DNA from: Siphonodentalium dalli
Taxonomy: Eukaryota > Mollusca > Scaphopoda > Gadilida > Siphonodentaliidae
DNA length: 64,000 bases
Reading direction: 5' to 3'
NCBI GenBank assembly: GCA_032622095.1
Contig: CP136063.1
Coordinates: forward strand, 186,165,956 to 186,229,955
The notes beneath the pieces were generated by a model. That model ran no database searches, was not told where the DNA came from, and saw only the letters and a program-made list of their open reading frames with translations. A program made the translations under genes and the position numbers. Positions 10,760-22,639 of the stretch are shown piece by piece. Numbering within the stretch: position 1 is the first letter of the stretch; each line of letters begins with the position of its first letter.

Positions 10760-10930
10760 TAATTATAAGAACAACTTGTGAGTGAGTATACTGAATATAA
10801 ATTTTGACTTAGTCGGGTTTTATTTAATTCATTCTATTATTGTATATGTATGTTTTATATTATATGTTATATGCTTGCAACTGCCCATTGAGGTGTTATT
10901 GCAATAAAATCTTGTATCTTGTATCTTGTA

Positions 10931-11510
10931 TAATAAAAAACTTTAACCAACATGGGAGCCAACGTACCAGCAATTTTGAGATCGGTTGGACTCCAACTTG
11001 CAGAGTTGTTTCCGTTTTGGGCTTAAATATACAAAAACCCAACCCACCTAAATTCTTGTCCCTGGTTGAAATACGTTTTGTAGGATCGGTAAGATCGATA
11101 AAACTAACACATGTTTTAGTCTAGAAATAAGACTAAAATCCATACAGACATGTCCCTTGTGTCACTTGTATATTATTGTATGGCATTACATCACCTCATC
11201 TCATATCAAAGGATATGTTATTAGCTGCCACATAACATTAATAATAGAGAATGTAGAACTCAATTATTTACAAAATCCATCTCTGACTGGAACCAATCCA
11301 TATAGCGTCACGTTTTGAAGTAACTGACGACTTTTGAAGTAAAACCTTTTTAAAGAGCGCCTTTTTCCCTCGAATCTATATAAATAACGGATGTATTCAG
11401 AAATGAAAAAAATAATAATACCAGCATTTAACGAAAGAGCGTTTTTAAAGAACGATTTTCCCGAATAATTGATTTACTATAGTATGTTCTGATTTACCCA
11501 TGACTTTACC
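10931..11510. other. No gene recognised
   Basis: AT-rich DNA after the LINE tail. A phrase resembling the repeat at 29531-29843 (ATAACGGA, TTTTTAAAGA) occurs at about 11340-11460, but no clear boundaries are visible. Confidence 0.4.
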
Positions 11511-11514
11511 ATGA

Positions 11515-11690
11515 CTTACTTGTAATTTACAAGGGTGTGTCTCTTTTACATGGCTTTTTTTACCAGAGCATATCATTGTTAACCTGACTTTGCCACACCT
11601 TTACTTGGAATTTACAAGGGTATGCCTTTTTACATGGGTGTTCACATGGCTTTATCAGAGTAGAGCCTGGTAAACCACGGTTTACCGCGA
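11515..11690. repeat. Short diverged tandem repeat with palindrome
   Basis: AATTTACAAGGGTNTG followed by TTTTACATGG occurs twice, about 85 bp apart (11520 and 11607). It is followed by GGTAAACCACGGTTTACC, an inverted repeat at about 11670-11687. Confidence 0.5.
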
Positions 11691-11721
11691 GCTTTTACCA
11701 GAATGCATTTTTTTTTAAATA

Positions 11722-11796
11722 AGGGATAGCCCGCTGTAAGTGGTGGCGTCACTAAAGTCACCTTCCGGTGACCTCATTCTGCAAATGTACGGCATC
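11722..11796. mobile_element. Family C element, right-end hairpin fragment
   Basis: GGGATAGCCCGCTG and GCGTCACTAAAGTCACC run into GTGACCTCATTCTGCAAATG, the right subterminal hairpin and terminus of family C. The rest of the element is absent. Confidence 0.55.
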
Positions 11797-11799
11797 ATA

Positions 11800-12690
11800 T
11801 TTGGAGGCCTGATTACGATGATATTGATGGAGGCACAATGGTGTGTCGTTAAAAACGAGCTAAATATAAATTTAAACATATATTAATCTAAAACGGGAGC
11901 ACAACTTTAAAAACAAAACGCATCGCTGTGGATAACTTACGTTACAAGGGAGATCACAGTACCAAAAACCTACTCACTTCTATAACACCCATAATTCACA
12001 AACCGATTCTTATAATTCCAACGCCAATCGATCGAGTATTTTCCACTTATAGATACACAATTCTAGGATAAACTGTTCCAAAACTTCGAAAATAGACGCT
12101 AAAAAAAAATCATGGACAGCACGGCACCTGGGTACCACTTTACTACAGGAGAAAATATTCCGTATATTTCATACTCAACATTTATCGATAAAAAAAATCC
12201 CACCTCCCACCTTTTATACAGAACTTCGTCGTGTGTCGACAGCACTAATGTTAATCTGCCAAAAGTAATCGCATATTTAAAGACGGGGGGGTGGGCATGG
12301 GGGGGGGGCGGGGTGAGGATGCATGGGTCAATTACATACCCAAAGAAATTAATCATAATGACAGCTGCAATGACTTTAAAAACTTTAGTCACTGCAATTA
12401 CTTTAAGAACTCTATCTATATATACATATATACAATTACAATTGCTTTCAAAACACAATGTAATGAATTACTTTTCAATTACTTTAATGGAACTGTCAAC
12501 ATTTTCATATGTATAATTGTGGACGGTTATGGAAACAAAATCTACAGAGAACATGGCAATCTACAGAGAACATGGCAGAACTAACTATAGTATATTATAA
12601 TCAGATGGCACTACATGTATAAGACACGCATGCGCACGCATAGAAAATAAAACAATAACCAACTACTATATATATTGACCATGCATATAA
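11800..12690. other. No gene recognised; G run and local duplication
   Basis: The open frames at 12099-12584 overlap on opposite strands around a G-rich run (12286-12312) and look non-coding. TCTACAGAGAACATGGCA is repeated in tandem at 12541-12577. Confidence 0.4.
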
Positions 12691-12692
12691 CC

Positions 12693-12714
12693 TGTGTGTG
12701 TGTGTGTGTGTGTG
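12693..12714. repeat. (GT)n microsatellite
   Basis: About eleven GT units in a row. A C run followed by CA-rich DNA lies at 12897-12930. Confidence 0.9.
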
Positions 12715-13339
12715 AGAAATGGCCCAATTACAAATTACAAAGTAAATAATTACGGCCAATTACATTACAAATTACAATTACTCCGTCCCTGCCAAGGTTG
12801 GGTGTTTTACCCCGCAACTTTGGTCAACATGTTCAACATTTGGCAATTTTGCAATCAGTTTAAAATTTCACTCTAAATTTTTTTTTTAATTTTCCCGCCC
12901 CCCCCCCCCACACATACACACACACACACAAATACACGCATAACGGAGACCCTGCATGCGTCATTGATTGATAATTTATGCTGCAGTTAGAATTATTAAT
13001 GGGAGAGCGCGATTTTCACTATTACGAATTGGTAAATCACGACATAATACATGACATTACAATGATTAGGCCTATGTATAGTTGTAATATACAGTTCGGA
13101 TAATCCCTCCACATATCTCATGCATCATGCAATGCACTAGCTGAATTGTCTCATGGCACGAGGAATATATAGCTGTGACATTTGTGATTGCAAAATGAAT
13201 AGATCACGCAATATATTCATTCAGAATGTGATATATGACTGCTTAGAAGTATACCCAGATGTGCCATAACGCATGTCAGTTGCCTTTGAGCCTGATGTAA
13301 CGTATGCCTGCACGATATCGAAGAATTGAGATGCGACAT

Positions 13340-13470
13340 GAATAAGTCATGGTTCTGATGCCCGAAGATTGTTTTCGCCCACGAAGGGATTATTTCTGCT
13401 ATATCTTGAATATCACAACAAGCTATACGAGCTCGATGTTGTCTTTAACTCCAGGATTCCATTATATACT
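13340..13470. repeat. Dispersed repeat, copy 1 (copy 2 at 15340-15460)
   Basis: TTTTCGCCC is followed by CTTGAATATCACAACAAGCT and GTCTTTAA; the same order occurs in the same orientation 2 kb further on. The element type is not recognised. Confidence 0.55.
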
Positions 13471-13724
13471 TCATGCTAACGCATCCTGGCACGCCAACAC
13501 TACACCAGCCCCCAACAAAAAACAATCAATCAGATAGCTCATTTACTGGCTGAATTCTCAACACACGAATTTGTTAATCAAACTCTAACTACAATCTAAT
13601 ACGCTTTACATTGTTGTAATTTACAATTTCATGAATATTTTTCAAGGCACGCGCAAGCCGTGTTACACTCAGCGGTTGTGTCTGGCTCTGCGATCTCGAT
13701 ATCAGAATTTGCAAGAAACACATT

Positions 13725-14110
13725 TTCTTAAATTTCTAGAAATTTTAGAATATTTTTCTTACTTTTGTCTAGAAATTAAGAAATGGCCTTTCTTATCGTT
13801 TTAGAAATAAATTCTAGCTTTAAGAAATATATTTTTTAGATGTAAGAACAAGAAAATTATACTCCCAAATTGTCTGGTCTAGATAACTTTTTCTTGACTT
13901 TTGAGAAAATATTTCTTACGTTTTTTCTAGATATTGAATTTTTTTTTTCTAGGATATAAGAAAATACTTCTTACCTTTTTTTCAGATATTGACAAAATCA
14001 CTTTCTAGGATTTAAGAAATTCGTTTATAAGAAATTGATTTTTCTAACTATTAGAAAATATGACGCAAGAATACTCCCAAGAAAATTATTCTTATTTTAT
14101 GTTTTTTGTT
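13725..14110. repeat. Degenerate TAAGAAA / TTTCTTA repeat tract
   Basis: About 380 bp is dominated by variants of TTTCTTA, TAAGAAAA and TTCTAGA on both strands, spaced irregularly. The frequent juxtaposition of a motif and its complement would allow many small stem-loops. No gene is seen. Confidence 0.55.
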
Positions 14111-14249
14111 CTCAAAATCCTTTTTGGGGCAGTGTACGCACGCAGGGACGTGGCTCGAGGGCCTCCGTTGGTGATGACCAACTCAGAATTCCGACTGCAT
14201 GCAAGCGCTTCGTTTGAATCAGTCTCAAATTCCCAAGTCAGATAATCAA

Positions 14250-16120
14250 ATTATATTCGCACCATGCACACCATTGCAATTAATTATGGTTTTTTCCAAT
14301 TGCGCACGCTTGAACTAACACCCCTATATATGTGGTTGGAATTTATCCAACTGATGGCCATTTGAGTAAAAAGTTAAATAAATTGATCGAAAGTAGAAGA
14401 ATATTCGGATTTAGATCTAATACAACGAATTTCACTCTCAATGCTGGAGTATCAAACTAAATAATATATTAGAACAAATTCAACCTACTTTTGTTCAGAA
14501 ACTTCCAACTATACGTAACCGTTTACATTGCTGTAGATATGTGTACATATATGTATGCAGTCACGTGTCGCAGATTACTGTGATCACGGCATGATTAATT
14601 ATAGTGAACGCGCGCTCATCCGTGCTCTGGTCATTGACAATTCACTATGAGTCGTGTCAGTTTAGGCCAGACAAAACAAAAATGAATCAACTATCAGCAG
14701 TCCAAAGCAGTTTATTCTTGCACCATGCAGTTGATAATGGTTCGAAGAAATAATGAAAGTCGCATGAGAACAAATCACATAGGAATACACAATCAACAGT
14801 GTGCACAAATAGAAATAGGGCTACTTCATCTACGACCACTATCACAGAAATGTGCGGAAATTCCCATCTATAAACACAACTTTGTGAGCATATAATAACA
14901 ACATGACCTATATAGAGTATATGCTGCGCTGGTCAACGTCAGTGATAGCCGCCTTGTTATGCTTTGCTTTTACCAAACTCCAAGAAGACAAATATTAATA
15001 AGATATACTGTATATAGTAAAAACTTTACTTTGATTACTTTGTCACCACACGCACCAGCACATATGTTCTCGCTTACACAGTGTGAAATACATAGTTTGA
15101 AATGACAAAGAAAGATTAAGCAAATTCGCCAAGCCTGAGTAACAATTAATCAAATCAGATTTGCCTGTCAGAATGCCTCGGTGTTGACTGTGACTTATAA
15201 CGGACACGATTTTTGCTCACACGAACGAATACCGTTTTCTTTCTGTGTGCATTTCTATATCAACCCGTTACACTAGTATGTGTGTAGAACTGTATACAGA
15301 TATACAGCAATGTAAACACACCCTACGGTTGTGTAAGGCAAAGTTTTTTCGCCCGACGGTTGTCTCTTGAATATCACAACAAGCTGTATGATCTCGATGA
15401 TGTCTTTAAATCTAACCTTATAACAGTACTTATATGATATACTTCATTTATAACGAGTATATACTTCCCGTTTTGGATTATGTTGACGTCGTATGGGATT
15501 CCGCATCTGGTTATTTATTGAAAAAACTCGACCGAATATATAAAGACGCCGCTAAAGAATCATGACCGGCCTAAATCGTTCAGTATCACTTAACAAGCTA
15601 TGGCTCACTAGGGGCCCACCACTCCTGCTAACTCCGTCCGAAATCGCATAACCGCCCAGTGCGCATCGATAAATGCTAAGTTGCCCTCTCTGCGATTTAA
15701 AAAAATTAGCGCGACGGCACTTAAAATATTTTCTTAAAAATTCAAATTATTCTTTCAAAATTGAATTGTGATTTTTCAATATCACCGTCTGTTGGCGTGT
15801 CTGTTGAATTTACTTTGTAGCGCTCGCGGAAGATTGAACAATCAGGAGTTTATCACTTCGTTTTCGACATTTTACGGTAACCTTCCGCGATAAAGTTAGT
15901 TTTTAGACCATAAATGGGACACAAAAATTCAAACATATACACGAAACATCTGAACATTTCTACAGGTGGCACATTAAAAGACAAGTTTTCAGCTTTTACT
16001 CAACGTATACGACGAATGTGATTTTTCTATTCCTTATTTGAAAATGTTAATATTTCACTCAAATAAAGGATGTTGTAGGATGAGCGCAAGACTCTATTTC
16101 CACACACACCCCATCCCAAT
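14250..16120. other. No gene recognised
   Basis: Apart from the dispersed repeat at 15340-15460, this AT-rich stretch shows no long reading frame, tandem repeat or obvious RNA gene. Confidence 0.4.
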
Positions 16121-16123
16121 CCA

Positions 16124-16617
16124 ACATGGCCGCCACCCAGGGGGATTCAAATAGGGAACCCATGCCAGTTCTCGGCCCTTTACCGATTTAGGTCCAACAA
16201 AGAGTGGTGTGGGGTTGCCCCCAAGACACCCAATTATTCACCAAACAATTCCGATTCAAAATGGCCGCCGTCCAGAGGGGTCCAAATAGGGGACCACTGG
16301 GTTTGAACTTTCAAAACTGTTTGAAATTTCCAACCAACCTGCATGACACCACATATACTGTTGGTTTATTTCCAATTGATAGCAATTATATTAGCTAAAT
16401 ATAGGGAAGAGTTGCTAGAGTTGGTCTAAAACGACAAATGTCCCACTAATTAGTTGTTGGAAAATCAACCAACTAACAATTTCAACCTATAAGTTGTGTA
16501 AAATTTCCAACAAATGCTGTCACTGTGTGAGGCACGAAATTTCCAGCTGTTAAAAATTTCGACCAAAGTTGGAGATTAGACCCCCCCTCAAACTCCCCCT
16601 GTCGTCACGTCCCTGTG
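16124..16617. repeat. Family M copy preceded by an ATGGCCGCC direct repeat
   Basis: ATGGCCGCC followed by CCAGAGGGG-type sequence and TCAAATAGGG occurs twice (about 16126 and 16260). The rest carries GAAATTTCCAAC motifs, ending in CCCCCTGTCGTCACGTCC, the inverse of the family M start at 698. Confidence 0.5.
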
Positions 16618-16894
16618 GTGGAATACACCCCTATGATACTATCCCCGGCGACACCATGCACGTCCCTTCATATCAGCAAAAATATCTTCATTACGCCACC
16701 GTAGTGTGGTGTTTCTAGCTTTTGGTTTTTTGATATCGCATGGTCGATCGATAATTCACTGGGTGATTGTACATTCGGCAAACCTCGTCAGATTCCGTCA
16801 CCGTTTCATCGTACCGATAATTACGAGAGTACAACTAAGATTGGCACATGTGTTTACGTCACCGGTGTAATTGTGGGGACATGCTTCTATTATG

Positions 16895-17690
16895 AAGGTT
16901 TGCTATCCCGAAGGTCCGCTATTCCGAAGGTTCTCTATTCCGAAGGTTTTTGTTATTTTTAGGTTAATTCTATATTTTAAAGTATTGAGACTAATTTGAG
17001 AGGGTTCATTTTCACAAAGATTCTTTATATGGAGTGTGCGCTCACATCCGAACTGATCATGCGCGCACACCGATACAGATACAGGAGGAAATAACTTAAC
17101 TTAGAACATTAAATGTGATTTTGTTTTGTTTTCGCTGGTTTTCTTGAGATTTTATGTCATTACGTGGGCCCATACCTTTGAATTCTTGGCATATACTATG
17201 AATGTTGTGGTATATATGGACCCTCCCGCATTGGGACATGACATAGGTTCAGTTGACTTAAGTGGTGTTCTGTGTGTGCTCCAATTTGGAGTTCAATATT
17301 TTAAGGGCCAAGTTTAGAATTTTATGGGTCCATACCTTTGAACTCTGGGCATATAATATGAATATTGGGGGGCATGTCTCTATTCCGAATGTTCACTATC
17401 CCGAAGGTCCACTATTCCGAAATTTCTCTGAATGTTCGCTATTCCGAAGGTTCACCAATCCGAAGGTTCGTTATTCCGAAGGTTCTGTGTTCCAAAGATT
17501 TTTTTTATTTTAAGGTTAATTCTATATTCTAAAGTAACGAGAGGGTTCATTATCACGAAGATTCTTTTTATGAAGGAAATAACGTAAAACATTAAATGTG
17601 ATTTTGTTTTGTTTTCGAGGGTTTTCTTGAGTTTAATGTCATTACGTATGACCTTATTTCTCATTACATATTCACGCCAAGGAGCCCACA
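16895..17690. repeat. CCGAAGGTT short tandem repeats inside a larger duplication
   Basis: CTATTCCGAAGGTTC units occur at 16901-16950 and again at 17376-17500. Each block is followed by the same longer unit: AGGTTAATTCTATATT, GAGAGGGTTCATT, ACAAAGATTCTTT-like and ATGTGATTTTGTTTTGTTTT. A third internal repeat reads GGGYCCATACCTTTGAAYTC (17168 and 17324). This is an array of unknown class; relatives of the CCGAAGG motif are common in marine invertebrate genomes. Confidence 0.65.
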
Positions 17691-17896
17691 CAATTGCTAT
17701 GTTACGATGCGATTTATTGTGATTATGTGTGACCTAATATCTCAATAATCTGAGGCAAGAGTACGCCTGCTAGAGGCGAATTATAACAGTTGGGGGTATA
17801 ACGCTCAATAAATACTGGAGGCTATAACAAACTGCGCAGTAGAATATCGCTGAATGGACGAGTATGAGATGAGCCTAAATGCAATTGTGACTTTGT

Positions 17897-18060
17897 TTAA
17901 AGGCCCACTTAATTTTCGAGTCATTAATTTTTTATAGTATATACGGTTTTAATAACAATTTATGCCATAAAATTTGAATAAACTACTATAATTCATCACC
18001 ATTTGAAAGGCAGAATACTTCTATCTCCTAGTATTCCTTCAAAATACCGCGTCGTATATC
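17897..18060. mobile_element. Family B foldback element, half copy
   Basis: It starts TTAAAGGCCCACTTAATTTT and contains ATAATTCATCACCATTTGAA, both found in the complete copies at 25610-26147 and 40740-41216. The second arm is missing. Confidence 0.55.
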
Positions 18061-18112
18061 TAGCAAAAAGCAACCAACATGTCCTCCTCGGCTTTCCATA
18101 GATTTCAACGTA

Positions 18113-18640
18113 ATTTGATACTTATGGGTATTTGTGTCCGGGAAGTGTTTTGAACGGGTCAAATCGTGACCCCGACCTGACCTTGACCTTTAAAACTGTC
18201 AATGCAAGGTCAATTTGGGTAAAACGGACAAATTTCGGCGAAATTTTATACCTAGGGATACTTTGGTCCGAGGAGAGTTTTGAACGGGTCAAATCGTGAC
18301 CTCGGCCTACCTTGACCTTCAATATGGCCAATCAAAGGTCAACTCGGATAAAACGGATAGATTTCGACGAAATTTGATACCTATGGGTACTTTTGTCGGG
18401 GGGGGGGGGGGTGTTTTGGACGGGTCAAATCATGACTCTGACCTTACCTTGACCTTCAAAATTGTTAATTAAAGTTCAAGTTGGGTAAAACGGACGGATT
18501 TCGACGAAATATGATACCTATGGGTAGTTTTCTACGGGTGGGGGTGTTTTGGACTGGACAAATCATGACCCTGACCTGACCTTGACTTTCGAAATAGTCA
18601 ATTGAAGGTCAAATCGCACCTTTCACCGGAAAGCAGATGG
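18113..18640. repeat. Tandem repeat, unit about 128 bp, four copies
   Basis: Each unit holds TTTGATACCTATGGGTA, TTTTGAACGGGTCAAATC, TGACCTTGACCTT and GGTAAAACGGA. The third copy is expanded by a long G run at 18398-18411. Unit boundaries fall near 18113, 18240, 18370 and 18505. Confidence 0.8.
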
Positions 18641-18649
18641 GAAACAGCC

Positions 18650-19440
18650 CGGGTGAAGTCGGGCATATCAGCTTGTGTAATAAAGAAGACAGTTTGATGA
18701 AAGTAATGTATGCCACGAGAAACGGGAAAACTTGAAATATGGAAGTACGCAAATTTCCCGCATAAAATTTGAAAGCTAGTTTATAGAATAATTGTATTAT
18801 TATTTATATTTATGGCTAATAATACGATCTTGGTGGCGTTACCATTTCTGACTATGGTTTTCTTGTGGAAACTGTGAAGCATCAAAATCAACACACTGAG
18901 GTGACGATTTCGGACTGGTGCACGTCGCCGAATGCGCACCCGTCGTATAGCTTGTTATCGCAAACGCAACGTATCATTTTGTGTTATTTTATAAACCTTG
19001 TTTTAACAAACTTTCGATCCCCATATGAGAATGATTCTGATATTAAAAAACAATATCAGGATGTCAATAAACTGATGATTGTATTAAAATTGAGCACATG
19101 CTCCACTCAGAATGCTTTCGGATTTTTCATAGTAAACAGCACTGGAAATGATGAGGTTGGGAAAAATACAAAGAATTTCAGGTTTATTGAATCCTGCGGA
19201 CCGTTTACATATACATAATGGCCTTTTATTGAGGGGGAAACATAATTTACTTATATAAACTTCTCACAATAACGCTCCCTGAGCTCAATTTCTGGGCATG
19301 GTAGATTTCTATCATCGGAAACGCACAGGAGCCTCGCGATTGCGCACTGGACAATTATGAGATTTCCGACGGATTTAGCAGGAGCGGTGGGCCCCAGCGT
19401 GGCTCGAGGTAGGCTGGCGCACACTACACAGGCGTAGACA
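18650..19440. other. No recognised gene; one 117-codon open frame
   Basis: A plus-strand frame at 18865-19218 is open but its product matches no family I know and shows no domain. It lies just upstream of a LINE relic. It may be chance or an old part of that element. Confidence 0.3.
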
Positions 19441-19449
19441 ACACCGCCA

Positions 19450-20345
19450 TTTGCAAACAGTTCACAGAATTATCAATGAAGACGCCCTTTTGTATCTGAC
19501 ATATCACCTATGTCAGATACGCTCCGGGGAACGATCGGAATATAACTTAAGATTTCCAAATAAATTTTATTCCAATTTCGCTAATACTGAACATTTAAAC
19601 AGTCATTTCTCCCATCCTTTGTTCTGGAGTGGAACAAACTATCAATGCAACATCCATTTCAGATTTCAAAGCCACTTTAGGGATGACAGACACAATAACA
19701 CCCCCTCTTATTTTTATACCGGAAAAAGGAAAATTAATACAATACACTGTAAAATGCGGAATCATTAAAGTGATCTCCGTTCGGATATGTTTGATAATCA
19801 TATATCCGGTTCGCCTATATATGCCCCTGTAACTTATAGAATTGAAGACCCTAATCACTATTTTCATGTATGCCCTTTATTTATAGATCAGAGAATTAAC
19901 TTTTATCGAATTCTAAGTATTAATGGCTTTCAATCATTAGAACCAAATGATTTATCATACAGGGTTAAAGGTATAACTAACCACAAGAACACTACTATTT
20001 TTCGCATTACTCAATCTTTAATAACTAAAACAAAGCATTTTGAACAAACCCATGTATGATATCATGGTAAATTTCGCCATTCATCTTTCAAACCCACTGA
20101 ATTCTTGGCTTTTCTCCATAACCGAGATTGGAATATAGATGAAAACCCGACATCCGCAGCACACTCACTCTGAATTGCTCGTTATAAACACTTTGTGCTA
20201 AATCTGCTATGTATTTTTATGTATGTTCCATGATTGTATCAGGAGAGGGGCAAGTTTGTAAGTTTTGTAACTTGTGCCCCGATCCCTATGTATATTATCT
20301 TTCTAGATACATTAGAAGTAAAAAAACGAGAGGCCGATCACGATC
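19450..20345 (+). pseudogene. Decayed LINE C-terminus and 3' UTR
   Basis: Reading across several frameshifts gives the usual order of CR1-like LINE C-termini: SGERSEYNLRFPNKFYSNFA, SFLPSFVLEWNKLS, INATSISDFKATLG and IEDPNHYFHVCPLFIDQR. The last carries the conserved His/Cys of the terminal segment. At least three frame changes are needed, so the copy is dead. The 3' region has GGAGAGGGGCAAGTTT and AACTTGTGCCCCGATCC, matching 2600-2725. It differs from the LINE at 7060-10930. Confidence 0.7.
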
Positions 20346-20380
20346 GGCAGATGTTTAACCCACACCTTGGCGATTAGCTA
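20325..20380. repeat. 50-bp repeat, copy 1 (copy 2 at 23328-23385)
   Basis: Both copies carry ACGAGAGGCCG, ATCGGCAGATGTTTAACCCA and CCTTGGCGAT in the same order. The origin is unknown. Confidence 0.6.
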
Positions 20381-20399
20381 TAACTGATAATATGTCTAA

Positions 20400-22060
20400 G
20401 ATATGATCACAGAAATCCATATATCAGTACCCAACTTGAAATCAAAAGCTTAAATAATTTGTCTTAAGAAGGGGTTAAAGTATTTGGGGTGGGGAGGAAT
20501 AGTTTTAAATCTCACAACTATGTCCCTATTCACCCAAGGACCTCTCACTGTGAGATCCAACAGTTTAGTTATTTCGGAGGATATGTTTAGGAGTTTAAGT
20601 TAACTCATTGGAAGCAAAAGTGATAAACCGGGACCTATCTCTGTCACTTTTGACTTGCCAGATATTTAAAATTCATTCACTTCGAAAGAGAAATTACAAT
20701 TTGTTGACAAGCCAGACTGCTTAAAATAACATACATGTCTGGGAATCCATCTCATATTTAAATTGTACTTTAATTTACCCCCCCCCCATTCTCCCCAGTT
20801 GTGATTTGTTTATCAAACATGGACAGGTAAGATCAGATCTGATATATATATGTACTAAATAAGGAATGATTATATTGTCAGGTACATGCAAGATTAAGTG
20901 TTTCACAACGGTGTGTCTGTTTTTCAAAAAATATATGTAGTTTATACATTACAAAAGTGTTATCTATATAATGTTATACAGACATTATATTATGAGGATG
21001 CTGGTCCATATGACCCCTAAATCGAAACAGATTACCATAGTTCATATAAAAGAAAGTAAGTAGCCCTCAATAAAATGGCTTCACACATTACAATGTTTTA
21101 CAAGTAGCTTGGACACTAAAATCCATAACCTTCGATGTTAATATTCTAAGCGCTATGTGGCCCCTAAAATTCAATCAACCATAACAATATGAACAAAAGG
21201 GAAAATAAGGTTCCTAGAAATATTAACAACATCTACCATCTTGATTTTCAAAACAAGGCATCACCTGCAATAGTCATGTAGATGTATCTGCCTGTTACCC
21301 ATTGCATAGATAAATCATATTGGCTACCAGCCATTATTTTAATTTCAAATTGAATGCATGTGTCTGAATGGTATAATATTTTTCAAAAATCAATTAGTCA
21401 GTCAATATAAAAATTGATAGAAGTGAATAGTGTGCAAAGATAACCATAGATAAGAAATGTGAGGAAGAGTCCATGTACATTATAGCATGTATCTATGGGA
21501 AGCTTGGAAAGGGTTAATTATTTTCTTAGCAGATCAATGGAATATAGAAGACACTTATATAGGTGAGGGGTCCCTTATCACATAATGTAATGAAATGTCA
21601 AGAATAGGAGAAATAAGAGACTCATGCTGCCATTAATCAAATAATCAAATTTGACAGATAAGATAAAGAATTAGCCAGCCACAATTGTTGTTTATCTTTG
21701 ACTTCATCTAACCAAACTGGGCAGCTCTGAACCATATGTCATCACTCAATCAATAACAAGATTTTACTTGGAATGACACCACACCATCTATAAAATGTAC
21801 TCTCATGCTCTGGATATTGGATGTTCACATGGTAATTTATTGATATCATTATATTACAAGTAACTATTGCAATAAAATCTTCATATTTTCAAAACAGGAC
21901 ATCACACCTAATTAATGGTATAAAACTAAAACAAATGAAGTGTCAATGACTATTTTGTTTTTATTATTTAATTTTTTATATATTATTATAAAAGTAAAAA
22001 AAAAAATTGAATAATTGTTATATTGTTAAATTCAATCTATTAATGTTTTTTTTCGAATTT
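20400..22060. other. No gene recognised
   Basis: An AT-rich stretch with a C run at about 20780. No long frame, hairpin or tandem repeat was noticed. Confidence 0.4.
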
Positions 22061-22067
22061 GTTTTCG

Positions 22068-22385
22068 AAAAAATGGTCATATCTCCTTTAAAATAAATCG
22101 GATCTAACCCATATTCGAAATCGATCTGTATTTTGGGCTGAGAAACTCACATACCAAATTTGGTTCCGATCAGATCAATTGTTTTTTAGTTATCGTAGCA
22201 TCCGTGAATTCCAAGTCGAAAAAGGGCCATAACTCCGTAAAATAAACTCGGATCAAACCCATATTCGAACTCGATCTGTATTTTGGGCTGAGAAACTCAC
22301 ATACCAAACTTGGTTCCGATCAGATAGAAAATGTTTCAGTTATCGCATATGCGTAAAGTGTCTACGGACAGACGGACGAACGGCG
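22068..22385. repeat. Tandem repeat of GGCCATAACTCC type, two units, with GACGGACG end
   Basis: Two ~140-bp units share CATAACTCCGTAAAATAA-like, ACCCATATTCGAA, TTTTGGGCTGAGAAACTCAC and TTGGTTCCGATCAGAT. The pair ends in GTCTACGGACAGACGGACG. A third copy lies at 24150-24320 with the same end. The class is a dispersed invertebrate repeat of unknown mobility. Confidence 0.7.
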
Positions 22386-22639
22386 AGTGGTCAATCCGGA
22401 CGTTGACACTATGTTTACCATACTATGGTATGGGTAAACATAAAAACATGAAAAGCGGACCTTGGTCCATTTATTTCCATAACGCGGCAGGCCCAAATCC
22501 ACACGTGAGGATCGCCACCGTAGCATACACTATTATTATTACAAAATGTATTAATAACAGAGGTGTTCAGATTCGTACTTCAGATTTATTTTTAAGTAAA
22601 ATTCCTGTTTCACTAGAAGGTTTTCAAATTTCATGAGGG

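Larger units (their letters stand above)
7060..10930 (+). mobile_element. Nearly full-length non-LTR retrotransposon (LINE)
   Basis: Order along the plus strand: apurinic-type endonuclease, linker, reverse transcriptase, C-terminal Cys/His segment, 3' UTR and a tail of three heptamers (TTGTATC) at about 10909-10930. No ORF1/gag-like frame is visible upstream; the 5' boundary is uncertain and is set after the palindrome ending at 7049. There is no RNase H domain in what can be read. Domain order and the short-unit tail fit the CR1/L2/Jockey group; the clade was not decided. The copy is damaged by frameshifts but most motifs are intact, so it is fairly young. Confidence 0.85.

Noticed and set aside
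12099-12584. Overlapping 97-134-codon frames on both strands
   Set aside because: They are centred on a G-rich run, have low-complexity peptides and no motif.
18865-19218. 117-codon plus-strand frame as a host gene
   Set aside because: No domain, no splice context, and it is next to a dead LINE; kept only as a note.
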